Assembly (NCBI RefSeq): GCF_033439725.1
Contig: NW_026944383.1
Location: forward strand, 6,448,001-6,512,000
Length of the DNA stretch: 64,000 nt
Direction: 5' to 3'
Source of the DNA: Neurospora tetraspora
Taxonomy: Eukaryota > Ascomycota > Sordariomycetes > Sordariales > Sordariaceae
Under the pieces are notes generated by a model. The model was not told where the DNA came from, did no database searches, and worked only from the letters and a program-made list of their open reading frames with translations. Shown one piece after another: positions 33,994 to 45,600 of this stretch (positions within the stretch are counted from its first letter, which is position 1; each line of letters begins with the position of its first letter). Both the position numbers and the translations under genes were made by a program.

Positions 33994-34926
33994 CTAATGA
34001 TGCATAACAAAACCCTTCCCCTCCTCCCACTCATCACACCCCTCCCTAATCCCCATCCAATACCTCAACTTAACACACTCCCTCGTCGCCGCCTCCACAT
34101 CTTCCCTAGCAAACGCCTCTTTCAGTGCTTCCTCACTCTCCCGTATCCTGGCTTCATTCTCCTCCCTTACGGGTACCAAATCTTCTTCCGTCTTCGCATC
34201 ATCAATCAGCTCCCTCGCTTCCAACACCGTCATCAACAAAGTTGGATCAGACCCATTTTGGTAGTCCGTCGATTCGTCGCCCGCTAGGTCGATGTCGTAG
34301 AGTTCTTTTAACAGGTATTGGGCGCGGAGGAGGGGAGAAGAAAGGGTCTTGTAGGCGGAATTGATGAGAGAGGAGGTTGCTTCTGCTTTTCGCCGCTGCA
34401 GCAGGGACTCGTCGCTGTTGCCGCCGTTGCCGTTGCTGTCAAATTGGTTGGCTGAGTGGTGGAAGTCGGGGTGGGAGGCGGCTTGGAGGCGAAGAAATTC
34501 GCGGCGCAGGGCGCGGAGGTCGATGGCGAAGGGCCCTGAGGGGGGTGGGCCGAGGGGGAGGGTGGTGGGGAAGAGGGCGTAGTAGCGGGGGATCGGTTTA
34601 TCGGAAGAAGGCCCGTGAAGAGATTTTTGTTGAGGGTTTGGGGAGGCGTTGTTGTCGGATGAGGTAGAGTATGCGCAAGAGCGGGAGAAGAGGCGTTGTT
34701 TTTGTGTCTCTCGGCTTTTCGTCGGCACTCGTGGCCTTGATTGCTCGGGAACTAATGGCGTCCTGCTATCATAGCTTTTACTGGCGCATGCTGTTGTAGA
34801 GAAGGTGGCGGCTGCTCTTGTCCTCCTGCTGCTGGCTTGGTTCGCGGCGACGGCGTGGTGAGCTTCGTTGCGACAGGCGGCGCAAAGGGCGCGCGTTGCT
34901 GGGCTCGAGAGGATTGAAGTTCGCAT
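33994..34926 (-). CDS. jac1: mitochondrial J-domain co-chaperone Jac1/HscB
   Basis: 310 residues in one exon. The N-terminal 60 or so residues are rich in Arg, Ala and Ser with few acids (MRTSILSSPATRALCAACR...), a mitochondrial presequence. The J domain starts at PRYYALFP and carries the HPD motif at 152-154 that stimulates Hsp70 ATPase. The C-terminal HscB oligomerisation helices follow (EARELIDDAKTEEDL...). Jac1 delivers the Isu scaffold to Ssq1-type Hsp70 for transfer of Fe-S clusters in the matrix. An insertion between the HPD and the next helix is Asn/Gly/Ser-rich. I start at 34926 because the leader fits a presequence and AAAC precedes the ATG; an in-frame ATG at 34962 would add 12 residues. 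Divergent from csn4, 1.5 kb away. Confidence 0.88.
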   Translation of the reverse strand: MRTSILSSPATRALCAACRNEAHHAVAANQASSRRTRAAATFSTTACASKSYDSRTPLVPEQSRPRVPTKSRETQKQRLFSRSCAYSTSSDNNASPNPQQKSLHGPSSDKPIPRYYALFPTTLPLGPPPSGPFAIDLRALRREFLRLQAASHPDFHHSANQFDSNGNGGNSDESLLQRRKAEATSSLINSAYKTLSSPLLRAQYLLKELYDIDLAGDESTDYQNGSDPTLLMTVLEARELIDDAKTEEDLVPVREENEARIRESEEALKEAFAREDVEAATRECVKLRYWMGIREGCDEWEEGKGFVMHH

Positions 34927-36421
34927 GTTTTCTTTTCGACTTTCGGCGGCGGATAAGAACAAAGGATATTTCGGATTTTAACCAGGATGGTTTCGTGTTC
35001 GATGAAGGATGATTACTTAGGACATCCAATGCGGTCAAGAAAGGGATTCCGGTCGTATCGTCGTTGGTTGCGCCGGGCGTGACGGGATTGTACCTCTACT
35101 GAGAGAAATTTGAGAAATTTGGATGACGCCGCGATTCGGATGCGCCGCCCAACTGAAAAGAAGCTCAAGAGCTCGGCGGCACAGCAAATGACGTCGCTGG
35201 AAGCCTCGGCGAACATGCCGGCCATAGCGGGGCTACCCGGTCAAAATAGCGCGTTGGATCCGCTAGGGCCCCGATTTCATCCCATCCCGGGATGAGATGA
35301 GATTAGGAAAATCTTCAGTAAATAACGGGACTCCCATCGCGTCTTCGATTCAAGGCTGTCGACCGCCATGATCGATAGATCGTAGGCAAGTTGTGAATTC
35401 GTGCATGATGCTGCTGGGTGTTACGTTTTCTCGAGCCTTGAATACTTTGGCGTTCTGATCGACTGATGGCGACTGGACTGTACTCGAAACTAATCGTCGG
35501 AGAGATTGGATCGAATGACAAGATGAACTGCGCTGCAAAGAGTTGACAATAGGGGAGTGACGAGGGAGGCGGCTCCGGCAGTTTATAAATCAGTAGATGT
35601 CACAGCGGGCCGAAGGGCATCGTACGATTTTGCTCTTCGGTAGGAACTGGAGAAATCACTAGCCGGCATTTGCGCCGTAAAACCAAAATTCAGCCCTACA
35701 ATTCACGGAAGCTACCAGTAAAAGGCCCAGGGACAGTTTGAACGTTTAGAAAACTATTGTCTCTATAGGAGAAGGCTTTAGGAAGGTGTTGGGTGAGAAC
35801 TGGTAACTTGAACACAAGCCTCGATACGAAGCTCATCATCTGGTACTACGCAAAGTCTTATCTGATCTTGAATAACTGCCGTCATGCCAAACATGTTCCG
35901 TTGCGAAGTCTTGTGTTCTTTCAGAAGACGCTTCAGATGTTTGTTTACAAGCCCCTGACTGGGGATGCAAGCTTTGGAGGACTGGGGAGAGAGCGCCCCG
36001 GCCGATGGCGGGCCCCTGCTGCCTGCGGTTCCACTAACTTGGAGCTTCCCCAGCAACCCCGCTGCCCCACAATCAAACCCACCCCCCACCAGCAGCAACA
36101 CGCAACGACAAGGCTGCTGGGGAAGCTTCAACCACTTTGTCACTGACAACATTCTCACAGCCTTATCGACAATTTTGTTTCAACTTCCGTCAACTCAACT
36201 CTTCGACTCACGACATACAGCAGCAGCACACGAACATACCCAGCTTTTTGATACCATACTCAGATTTACTACTCCGAGATACGACCGAGATACATACGCA
36301 GACGACGCTTCTTACCCACAACCATCAACCGGGTGGCCCCTCACGTCTGCTTCACTCCACGATAAAGCAAGCTTCCAGCGGTGGCAACTCAAACCACGAA
36401 CAGAAACCATCACCGGCCAAT
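34927..36421. other. divergent intergenic region between jac1 and csn4
   Basis: About 1.5 kb with promoters of both genes. From about 36130 the plus strand is rich in CA/CT and open in the csn4 frame, consistent with 5' UTR. No other gene seen. Confidence 0.5.
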
Positions 36422-37744
36422 ATGGTGTCTTCGGAAGTAAGAGATCTCCTGGCCCAGGTGCCTAACTGGAGTCTACCAGACCGCCCCGCCGCCTTCAGGA
36501 CAATAATCACCACCATCACCTCCAGCCCTGACCCCAGCCACTTCGCCGCCGACCTCAAAGCCGTTACCGACGCCATCTTCCTATATTCGCTTGGTGTCGT
36601 CGCTACCCGTGCTCTGGTCATCGATCTGATAGACGCCCTCAAATCGCTTGCTTCCGGCGGACCCTCCACAGACTCCATCGATGTCAACACCTCCGGCATC
36701 TGGCTCGACGTAGGTAAGGTCATCCAAGAGCACATCCAGTCCAACCCCACACTCGCCACCTCGCTCGTCGACCAAACGGCCACCATCTACGAGGACCTCA
36801 TAGCGGCCGCCTACGAATCCCAAGAGTCCTTCACTGACGCCGCCAAAACCCTCGCCGCAATCCCGCTCGACTCGTCGCAGCGTCGCGTCTCGGACAAGTA
36901 CAAGGCCGATCTCTGGATCCGCATCATCCGCAACTACCTGGAGGACGATGACGCCACCAACGCCGAGATCTACCTCAACAAGCTGAAAAACATCATCCAC
37001 AACGTGGCCGACGACAACCCAGTCCTAAACCTGCACTTCAAGCTCAGCGCCGCCCGCATCCAGGACAGCAACCGGCAGTTCCTGGCCGCCTCGCAGTCGT
37101 ACTACGACATCAGCCTGTCGCCCGCCATTGCGGAAGAGGAGCGCTTACACACGCTGAGCATGGCCATCAAGTGCGCCGTCCTGGCGCCCGCGGGACCCCC
37201 GCGGTCACGCGTCCTGGGAAGGCTGTACAAGGACGAACGATCGGCTTCCCTCGAAGAATACGGCATCCTGGAGAAGATGTTTCTCGACCGCCTGCTGACG
37301 CGGGCCGAGGTGGATAAGTTCGCTCAGGGCCTGGCGCCGCATCAGCTCGCGACGACGTCGGACGGGTCGACGGTGCTGGCCAAGGCCATGGTCGAGCACA
37401 ACCTGCTGGCGGTGAGCCGGCTATACCGCAACATCGGGTTTGACGCGCTGGGGTCGTGGCTGGGGCTGGATGGCGGCAACAAGGCGGAGGAGATCACGGC
37501 GCGGATGATCGAGCAGGGGCGGCTGGCGGGGTCGATTGATCAGATTGACAGGATCATTTACTTTGAGAGCGGGCTGGAAGCTTCGGGGGAGAAGGGTAGT
37601 GGTAGGGCCGAGGTACCGGTGGGTAAGGAGATGCGGAGGCAGGATGGCATGGTGCAGGCGTTGGCGGAGGATCTGGAGCGCATTACGGATGACTTGCTGG
37701 CCGAGTTCCCTCAGCTGGTGCCCGCCGGGGTTCCTGGCAACTAG
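36422..37744 (+). CDS. csn-4: COP9 signalosome subunit 4
   Basis: 440 residues, single exon, starting at ATG in AATATGG (MVSSEVRDLLAQVPNW). The N-terminal two thirds form the helical TPR-like array of CSN4, and the PCI domain lies at about residues 200-390, with signature pieces such as YKADLWIRIIRNYLE, NLLAVSRLYRNIGFDALG and IDQIDRIIYFESG. CSN4 helps CSN5 remove Nedd8/Rub1 from cullins, which controls SCF ligases; in Neurospora the signalosome also stabilises the F-box protein FWD-1 and so affects the circadian clock. The frame stays open upstream to 36137, but that part reads as leader. After the TAG stop the same frame continues open for 50 codons. Lies in the same region as an F-box gene and two proteasome genes. 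Confidence 0.93.
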   Translation: MVSSEVRDLLAQVPNWSLPDRPAAFRTIITTITSSPDPSHFAADLKAVTDAIFLYSLGVVATRALVIDLIDALKSLASGGPSTDSIDVNTSGIWLDVGKVIQEHIQSNPTLATSLVDQTATIYEDLIAAAYESQESFTDAAKTLAAIPLDSSQRRVSDKYKADLWIRIIRNYLEDDDATNAEIYLNKLKNIIHNVADDNPVLNLHFKLSAARIQDSNRQFLAASQSYYDISLSPAIAEEERLHTLSMAIKCAVLAPAGPPRSRVLGRLYKDERSASLEEYGILEKMFLDRLLTRAEVDKFAQGLAPHQLATTSDGSTVLAKAMVEHNLLAVSRLYRNIGFDALGSWLGLDGGNKAEEITARMIEQGRLAGSIDQIDRIIYFESGLEASGEKGSGRAEVPVGKEMRRQDGMVQALAEDLERITDDLLAEFPQLVPAGVPGN

Positions 37745-38351
37745 GAGAGCTCGTCCCTGGGCGGGCATCTCGATCCTCTCGTGGAGATGGAAGATGCTCT
37801 ACTCGAGGAGATGGAAGATGCTATTGAGGACATTGAAGAACTCATCGCAGCCATACCAGTGAAGTCCGGTAGCCCTTCCAAAAGAAAGCAAGCATGATGA
37901 CCAAAAAGAAGGCGTACAACACCAGAACGAAAGGCGTATGTACATTGCGGAAAGGGAGCATAATACAGCAATGGAGGCATAGTTGCAGATGGGACTTTGT
38001 CATGACAGTGTCTCAATAATAGCCTAGCGTCTAATCGAGGCCAGAATAGAGTTACATGAAGACAGGCAGGTATAACGCGAATAAATATTGTCATGCTAAT
38101 GCCGTTAATGTCTAACCATGATCGTATATCCAACCATGCCTATCCCGCAAACCATCCCTATTATGCTAGTCGTAAATCGTAACACAACGCATGCCCCCAG
38201 AAAACGCCGGTTACTCTTGTGTCCCAAACCCATTATATACCCAAAGACATCCATGCCGCTATACCCTGACCGACGCTGTCGCTACCCTCCGTACGCCACT
38301 TTGCCCGCCTGCCACTGAGAACCAGGCAGCTGACTGAATGGCGCAGTAAGG
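37745..38351. other. convergent intergenic region with an in-frame post-stop open stretch
   Basis: 3' flanks of csn4 and the SGNH esterase gene. Positions 37745-37894 are open in the csn4 frame for 50 codons and include a near-duplicate of GAGATGGAAGATGCT (about 37780 and 37810). Beyond that no coding signal. Confidence 0.5.
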
Positions 38352-39354
38352 TTAATCCAAATCTCTCCTACGAACAACGATATACCCCTTATCGAGCCCC
38401 AACGCCGTCGGCTCAGCCGGGTCCTCCTCTTCCTCAAACACCTTCTCGTCGTCCTTGAACATCCTCCTCTTCCTGCCCATCGGCGTCCGGTCGTTGTCCG
38501 AAAATTCTCTCACAAGTATGCTGACGAACGTGACGCCGATTTTGTTTCCCATCCGATCGTAGCCCGCGGGCGTGAAGTGGAGGCTGTCGTCCCAGTAGTG
38601 TTCCCGGTCGGCTTCGGACATGGCGTAGAAGGGGAAGGCGGCGTGGAGGTCGAAGGTGTAGCTGTTTTGGGGGGAGTGGGGTGTTAGTTAGGGGGTCACA
38701 AAAGGGAGGGAGGGTGTGGGTGTGGGTGTGGGTTTGAAAGAGGGGGAAGATGCAGAGAGGGGGTGGGGGGAGGACATACTAGTTGGGCTTCTTGTAGGTC
38801 TTGATCATCTGGTTCAACTCGTTCCTCCTAAAGTCCAGTAGGTCCTTCATTTTCCCCGCGGAAAGTTCGATCTCGGGAACAGTGAGGGCGAGGACCTTGC
38901 ATTTGCGGCTTAGGGCCAAGTCCCAGATCTGTGTGAGAGTTTCGAAGATTTGTTCGTGGTGGATGTTACTGCCGAGATCATTGGTTCCGCCGAGCACGAT
39001 GGCCCAGTCGAACGGTTTGTAGTCTGTTGGGTTCCTTGGGGCGACTGGATACAGCAACGTTAGCAGGAGGTTCTTGATGCAAAAAGTTCCCAGCCGTGCC
39101 CATTTGTTCCAACTTCTGTCGGGCCACGCTGACTACTTACAGTGTGATTGCATCCTTTCCAGGAACTCCCCGCTGCCTGTCACCAAATCACCCGACAGCC
39201 CGTCTGTTACTATCTCCACGTCGACATCGGGAAACGCCATGCGCAGCATCTCTTCGAGTTTGGTGCTGTAGGGGGTGAAGCTGGAGCCCCAGCCGGAGTA
39301 GCCCTCGGTGAGGGAGTCGCCGAAGCAGAGGATTCGGAGCTTCGAGGTGGGCAT
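38352..39354 (-). CDS. SGNH/GDSL hydrolase-type esterase (three exons, 262 aa)
   Basis: Exons on the minus strand: 39354-39141, 39044-38780 and 38661-38352. Donors are GTAAGT and GTATGT; intron 1 has a GCTAAC branch site; frame is kept throughout. Block I is FGDSL with nucleophile Ser14, block III GGTND (90-94) supplies oxyanion Gly and Asn, and block V has Asp185 and His188 (DDSLHF), completing the catalytic triad. There is no signal peptide, so it is probably intracellular. The fold is shared by isoamyl-acetate esterases, thioesterases and phospholipases, and substrate cannot be told. The C-terminus carries a basic then acidic extension (GRKRRMFKDDEKVFEEEEDP) beyond the usual fold. Intron 2 is very G-rich on the plus strand. 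Confidence 0.85.
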
Positions 39355-40799
39355 TGCGTCGTCGTTGGCGCTTGTTCGAGTGGTTCAGAGGTCGGTCCGC
39401 AGTGACTGTCGAAGTGGATGTTCAAAGGTATACAATCTTGGGCGTATATAGAGGTGGGATGGAATGTCCGATGTTATGGTATTAAATAAGGGTTGATAAG
39501 CCTGACCGGGCAGACGGGATAAGGTCCGAAGTTGTGATGTCCTTCGACGGCGTCAATTGAGTGTCGAAACAATCGAGCGGAACGGGTCGCTGGTGGAAAC
39601 AGGAATAACTCGAAGCTGATGTTCTATTTTGTAAATAGGAAGGATCAAAGGAAGCGAAAGGCAAAGCAGTCATCAAGGTGTGACAGGCTGACTGTTGGCA
39701 GCTGAACAAGGCAGCCGATTACTTATCGGTTGATTGTGTCTCACCGCGATGCTATCAGGTCGAGGTAGGCGCGTGGCATGTACCTGCCCCGGGCTGTAGG
39801 CTATGTTATGTAGGAGCAATTCCTCGGGGCAGGCAAGTACGGGCAGTGACGGCACTGCAGTGGGGGCGGGGCACGTACGGCAACCGGACCACACCTTCAG
39901 CAGGCAGTGATCCGGCGACCTAACAAACAACATCCTCAGGGTCTGTCAGTACAAGGGCCTGACCAGCGGTTAAAAACACCCAGGCACCGTTCGAAAACAC
40001 CAAAAAGTCAAAAAAGCCACGCCGCCGAGCGGAGCCGCACTAAAAAGTGTGTTGACTGTTGAGGCCGGGAGAACTCCGCCAGATGGAGTTTTTGATTTCC
40101 TGGGGGTTGGTGGGTTTTGTTGTTGACTTGAGCACAAGGGGTCCTTGCTGTTGTTGGTGATGATGGGGATAGGTGGGGTTGAGGGCAGAGCTCAGCTTCA
40201 TGAGGGAGTCTCAGGGGTCGATGTCTTTGATACTGCCGAATATCCATCCTGGAGTCTTTGATTTCGAGTATATGTGTAAGTCAAACCCCTGGCTCTCGTC
40301 ATCGATTCTTACAAGTCCCGCAAGTGTAGACAAGTTGGGAATCATGGGATGGCACCATAGCTGAGGAGGGGAAGACGATGGGCTTTAAGACACGGTCGGT
40401 GGGCCTGTCTCGGCCATCAATCACCCGTCCGGCACATTTCCATCTTCCCGTTGTCGGAGCCGTGACCCCCATCTTCCCCCCGAGGTGGAGAAAACCAGTC
40501 CCGATGCCATGCGACGCAGGGGCTCTTCTTGGGCGCTAGAGGCGCTCACCACTGATCAGTCAGTGTATTCTCGGAAGATCCAACCAACCACATACGTACG
40601 GGGAGGCGATTGACGCGATTCACAGCAGGAAGAACCCCGCGTGACCGGACGGCTAAGATGGAAGAATCCCACCTAATCTCGAGTCTTCTCAAGCCCTACA
40701 TATAGCAATGGCATTATGGTTTTCAGCTAGATCTTGTGTTCTGTTATCTTTGACCTTCATCGTGTTCTGTTGTTACTAAGTCCAGCTCAGCCAGCGACA
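39355..40799. other. divergent intergenic region between the SGNH esterase and flavocytochrome b2 genes
   Basis: About 1.4 kb with promoters of both genes; the right end is a CT-rich leader ending CCAGCGACA before the ATG at 40800. No coding region supported. Confidence 0.45.
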
Positions 40800-42623
40800 A
40801 TGACTAAACCACCAAAAGTGTTTACGGCAGAGGAAGGTATGTAATGGAGACTCACCTCACCCATCCTTCTACAGACCCAATACTTACCTCTTGAACAGTT
40901 GCCAAACATCGATCGCCAGAGAGCTGCTGGGTGGTCCTCTACGGCAATGTCTACGACGTAACCGAATTTCTGCCCTCCCATCCAGCCGGCGACAAGATCA
41001 TCCTCCAGCTCGCCGGCCGCGATGCCACGACCGAGTACGACCCGATTCACCCGCCGGGCACGCTTGAGGAGAACCTCAAGCCAGAGGCCAAGTTGGGCAT
41101 TATCGACGCCCAATCGCTAGCCAAGCTTCACCAGAAAGAGAGCGAAGCCCGCGCAAAGGCGACCGGCTCAGCCATGGGCACCACCACGCACACCACCTCA
41201 GCCCAGCAATCCGAAAAGTCTGCACCGCCGCCGCTCCACACCCTCCTCAACCTCGACGAGATCGAAGCAGCAGCCAAGTCCCAGGTCTCCAAGAAGTGCT
41301 GGTCCTACTACTTCTCCGCCGCCGACGACCTCTACACCAAGGCCCACAACACCCGCGCCTTCCGGGACATCCTCCTGCGCCCGCGCGTCTTCGTCGACTG
41401 CACGAAGGCCGACACCTCCACCACCCTCCTAGGCCACAAAGTCGGCACGCCGCTGTACGTCTCGCCCGCGGCGCTCGCCCGCCTTGCGCACCCGGACGGC
41501 GAAGCCGGCATCGCCAAGGGCATCTCCTCGTTCGGCGCCATGCAGCTAGTCAGCAACAACGCGTCCATGACGCCCGAGCAGATCGTGGCCGAGGCCAAAC
41601 CGGGGGCCGTCTTCGGCTGGCAGCTGTACGTGCAGACGACGCGATCCAAGTCCGAAGCGATGCTGGCGCGCATCAACAAGCTGCGCGACCACTTCAAGTG
41701 CATCGTCCTGACCCTCGACGCGCCGCAGCCGGGTAAGCGCGAGCACGACGAGAAGTCCAACCTCGAAGCCGCCGGCGAGTTTGTCGAATCCGCCAGCAAC
41801 GCCAAGACGGACGCCGAAAAGAAACCCGGCGGCGGCGGCGTGGGCCAGCAGCTGTTCTGGGGCACCGCGGCCGACTTGACGTGGGAGACGACGCTTCCGT
41901 GGCTGGCCAAGCATACCGATTTGCCGATTGTGCTGAAGGGCATCCAGACCCATGAAGATGCGTATCTGGCGGCGCAGTATGCGGGGAAACACCCGGGCAC
42001 CGTGAAGGCGATTATCTTGTCGAATCATGGCGGAAGGGCGCTGGATACGGCGCCGCCGGCGGTCCATACCTTGCTGGAGATCAGGAAGTACTGCCCGGAG
42101 GTGTTTGGGGCGGTCGAGGTGTGGATTGATGGCGGGGTCAAGAGGGGGACGGATGTGGTGAAGGCGTTGTGTTTGGGAGCGAAGGCGGTGGGTGTGGGGA
42201 GGGCGGCGCTTTGGGGACTTGGGGCGGGTGGGTGGCAGGGTGTTGAGAGGACTTTTGAGAGTAAGCACTCCCTTTTGGTGTTTCACACACGATGTGGATA
42301 TGCTGACACTTTGCCAACACAACAAACAGTCCTTCAGCAGGAGATCATTACTTGCATGAAGCTCTTGGGAGCAAAGACGGTGGATGATCTTGGCCCACGA
42401 CTCGTAAGTCTGCCCGTTTTTTTCGGCACATTCATATGTTCTCCCTTGCGCCCCTTTTCCATGATAATGAAAGCAGATCTTTGCCCTCCATCACATGGCA
42501 TCTTTTCATGAGCTCTCTAACTCGGCCACACAGATCAACACCAGAATAGTCGAACGAGACATCTATGATGGGGACGCCGGTCTTGACAAAAACGGGTTGT
42601 GGACATCTCGTGCCAAGCTCTGA
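40800..42623 (+). CDS. flavocytochrome b2-type FMN 2-hydroxyacid dehydrogenase, putative peroxisomal
   Basis: Four exons: 40800-40836, 40899-42260, 42330-42403 and 42534-42623, giving 520 residues. Junctions are in frame; the last intron has a CTCTCTAAC branch site. Residues 8-85 form a cytochrome b5-like heme domain with ligands His40 (SHPAGDK) and His63 (PIHPPG). The FMN barrel follows, with YYFSAADD at its start, WQLYVQ, the catalytic SNHGGRALD (His389), [10 protein letters not shown] phosphate-binding segment and VERDIYDG near the end. The family oxidises L-lactate or other 2-hydroxyacids; yeast cytochrome b2 passes electrons to cytochrome c in the intermembrane space. Here the protein starts [12 protein letters not shown] with no mitochondrial presequence and ends RAKL, a PTS1-like tripeptide AKL, so peroxisomal location is possible. 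Substrate unproven. Confidence 0.9.
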
Positions 42624-45600
42624 GCTGAGAGAGTAAGCGCTAAAAGTGAAGTATCTAAAAGTATCCGTCTCAAGGGAACAAAGGAAAGGGAGTTTGCGCG
42701 CGTGATGGTGTATACCTACCCCAGGTCTTGGCAACGATGGGGCCGATCCTGGGGAAGCGGGGGCGGAGCCTGGCACACCTTGTGAGTGGCATCTGATGGG
42801 CCCAGAGGGCTGAAATATTTCCAAAATGTGAGGTGTTTGTAACCGAGCATCCGAGGTCAAAAAATATATATGATTCTTTTTGACACGTGGGTTGGTGGGG
42901 GCCATTCCAAAAACCAAGTGCGGAGAGAGAGCCATACGGTGAGATTTAGTTTGCCATAGATCTCCAAACTGTAACGCTTCAAGAGCCGTGTTTCTCTCCA
43001 CCACTGTGTACACTATGGAGAGAGACGTCGGACGAACCAATGGAGAATTGCGGACTTTGTGTCCGCTGTCCGGTAGCTGTACGTTGTTTCATGGTTGTGA
43101 GGATCCCCGAGATGGAGATGCGGAGAGCCATTACGCAGTGCTGTGAACCCTTTTGAGTCGGGCGATTTGAATTCCTGAAATGGTCACGCTGGCGATCTTT
43201 GAGTGATCAACAAATCACGATGCTCCCGTCTAACACAAAGGTAGACGATGGTGATATCGCAACGACGAGAAGAAGCATGTTTGCGTGTCTTTCTGTATCT
43301 GTCCTTGTGTTTTGGCCACAGAGACGGCACTATAATAGACCAGTCGTCACTGTGGTCTTATGCCGGCAGTCGTAAGCTCAAGTTTGGACTCGATCTGCTT
43401 CGCAAAACTTGGCTTCGATATGCCGTATCTAGGCACGCAGGTACTTGTGTTTCAAGATCAACGGTGCCCTTTGTGGGTATCTACCTCCCAAGGGCAAGAT
43501 AAGCATTTTAAGCAGATGGCGAGAGACAGTGTTGTGGGTTAACTCAACCCATCTGCACAGAGCGCCTCAAGGTTGGATTGGCGAAAAGAACGGAACATGC
43601 CACGCTCGTGAGACCGGCAGAAGGGTTCCTTACGTCGTCACCGTCCTCGTCGTCAACCGCCGTGGCGTATCGATAACGAGCCTTGACGCTTCTAGCCCGC
43701 GCGTTTAACATGGCGCCAAAGCTGCTGTCCACCATCTTGCCTACCCTCCGTTTATCGGACATTCGCTATCGGAGATGGTGCAACGCTCGGATTCAAAGAA
43801 GCGACTGTTACGGAGATGGATGACATGGCAATCCAGAAACTGTCCGTGTTGCAACTGCACTGTCAGTGTAACTCGTCTGGTAGGATGCCATTCTTCCCGA
43901 TCCCGTCTTGGGTGCCTTTTTTCTTCAGAAAACCTGGTGAGGCAATTTGACAGTGCATCATATCTCGGCGAAGCTGACCATCTTGGTCTTAGCTCCCGAG
44001 TATTCCGTCCATCCGCTGGAACGTTAAGATCAGGGGTCCAACAAAAAAGGAGGTTGCGTTGGTGGCGAGGGATGTGCCCTCAATGTGCCAGAAGGTTGCA
44101 GTTCTGGGATGTTCAGACTTGAACCGTTCTGGGTGCCTCGAAGATGGTCGCAAGAAACCCTAAAACATCCCATCGTCTGTATGAAGGGTCTTTTTCTTGA
44201 TGCTATTCATGCTGTCTTCGATTGGGTTTTGGTGTTGATGTACACACGTTGAAGAGTCGGAGCTTGGGCCACCAGTCAGGCAAAGTGCGAATGGCAGCTG
44301 CATGATAGGAGCTGGTGGCTTACGCCGTTGGATTTTTTTCATGCACATCATCAGTGCAGGAAAAGCTGCGTTAGATTCATTATCAGATGGGGCCAGCCGT
44401 CCTAGTTACTGACAAGGCCGTGCCTTGCGGTGATATTGTGAAGACTGAAGAGGTCGTTGCGCAACGAGTCAACTGACATGGCGCTTGGCTTGTTCCGAAT
44501 CTTGTACTTCCTCACGCCAGAACTGATACCAATGAATAACGGAAGCTGCTTCCTTGAGCAAAAAAGGATTCGAAGAGAACTTTGCTGGGTAGTTGTGGTC
44601 AAAGACAAAGAGGTAGAGTTCGTTAGTCGATTGTTTCTTGAGTTCGCTGGCCGTAGCGATTCGTTGACCAAAGGGCCTCTTTTCATTCTAGAGATCTTCG
44701 ATTGAGGTATCTACTGCTGCAGTCTTTCCTGGTCAAGTGGCTGGAGGGACAGTTGGACAGGCGGGAGGCAAGGACAGCCGCGAGGTGTCACAGGGTTTTC
44801 GAGATCTGGTTGGCTGTTGACTAAAATTCCCATCTAGACGGGAAGGTGGGCAAGGGTGGGGCAGCCACAAAGGGCCGAAAGATCACGCGGTAGTCAGCCG
44901 AAGGTCGAAAATCCAGATTTTCTGGCATCAGTGCACACTGCACTCAGCAAATGGAATCCCATGAGGGAGGCCCTAGACAACGGCCGCGCCTACGGAAAGG
45001 CTCCCGTAAATTGATGGAGAGGTTCAGTGCCGGGTTGCCTGTCGTTGTTGGTCTTGAATTGCCGGCCTGCCGTCAGGCCCGGTAATGAAAAGTTCGTGTC
45101 GCGGACAAAGGCGTCGTTTATATCATCCATTGGAATTCTCTATTGTTCCTTCCGGAGATCTGGTACAGGTCACGGTGCGGATGGAGGCCCGGAACCGTCC
45201 GTTGGCACTCTGAAAAGCCGGCCATCCTGTCATTTCGTCGTGAGCCAATCCGCATCCGGAACCCATCTAAGTCAACCGATTGGGCATAGCTCCACCAATA
45301 TCGATTTTGGTTTGAACCATTGACAATGAATTGTTTGAAAATAATAATTCTTGGAGGTCTCCCAAAAGGCTGGAGTGGCCTCGAAGTTTACCACCGTCGT
45401 AGAAGCAGTAGGCACAAATAGTTTCTTTGGCTAGCCGCAAAGCAAAGGTGCCCGCCAAGTCGCATAGTAGTTGCAGACGAGGTTGTATCGCTCGCTCGAA
45501 TTGGAGATCAGGACCTGACTTGGCTTCAATCCTTTTGCATGTGAGAATCGCTCATGGCCATCAGGCCAGTCCTTTGGAAGTTGACCTTTGGCCTCATTCG

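Noticed and set aside
41546-42325. Minus-strand open frames of 220-260 codons over the flavocytochrome b2 gene
   Set aside because: Shadows of a GC-biased coding exon with clear heme and FMN motifs on the plus strand.
42432-43040. 202-codon open frame on the minus strand overlapping the last exon of the flavocytochrome b2 gene
   Set aside because: No recognisable domain, and it overlaps a spliced exon coding the conserved VERDIYDG tail.
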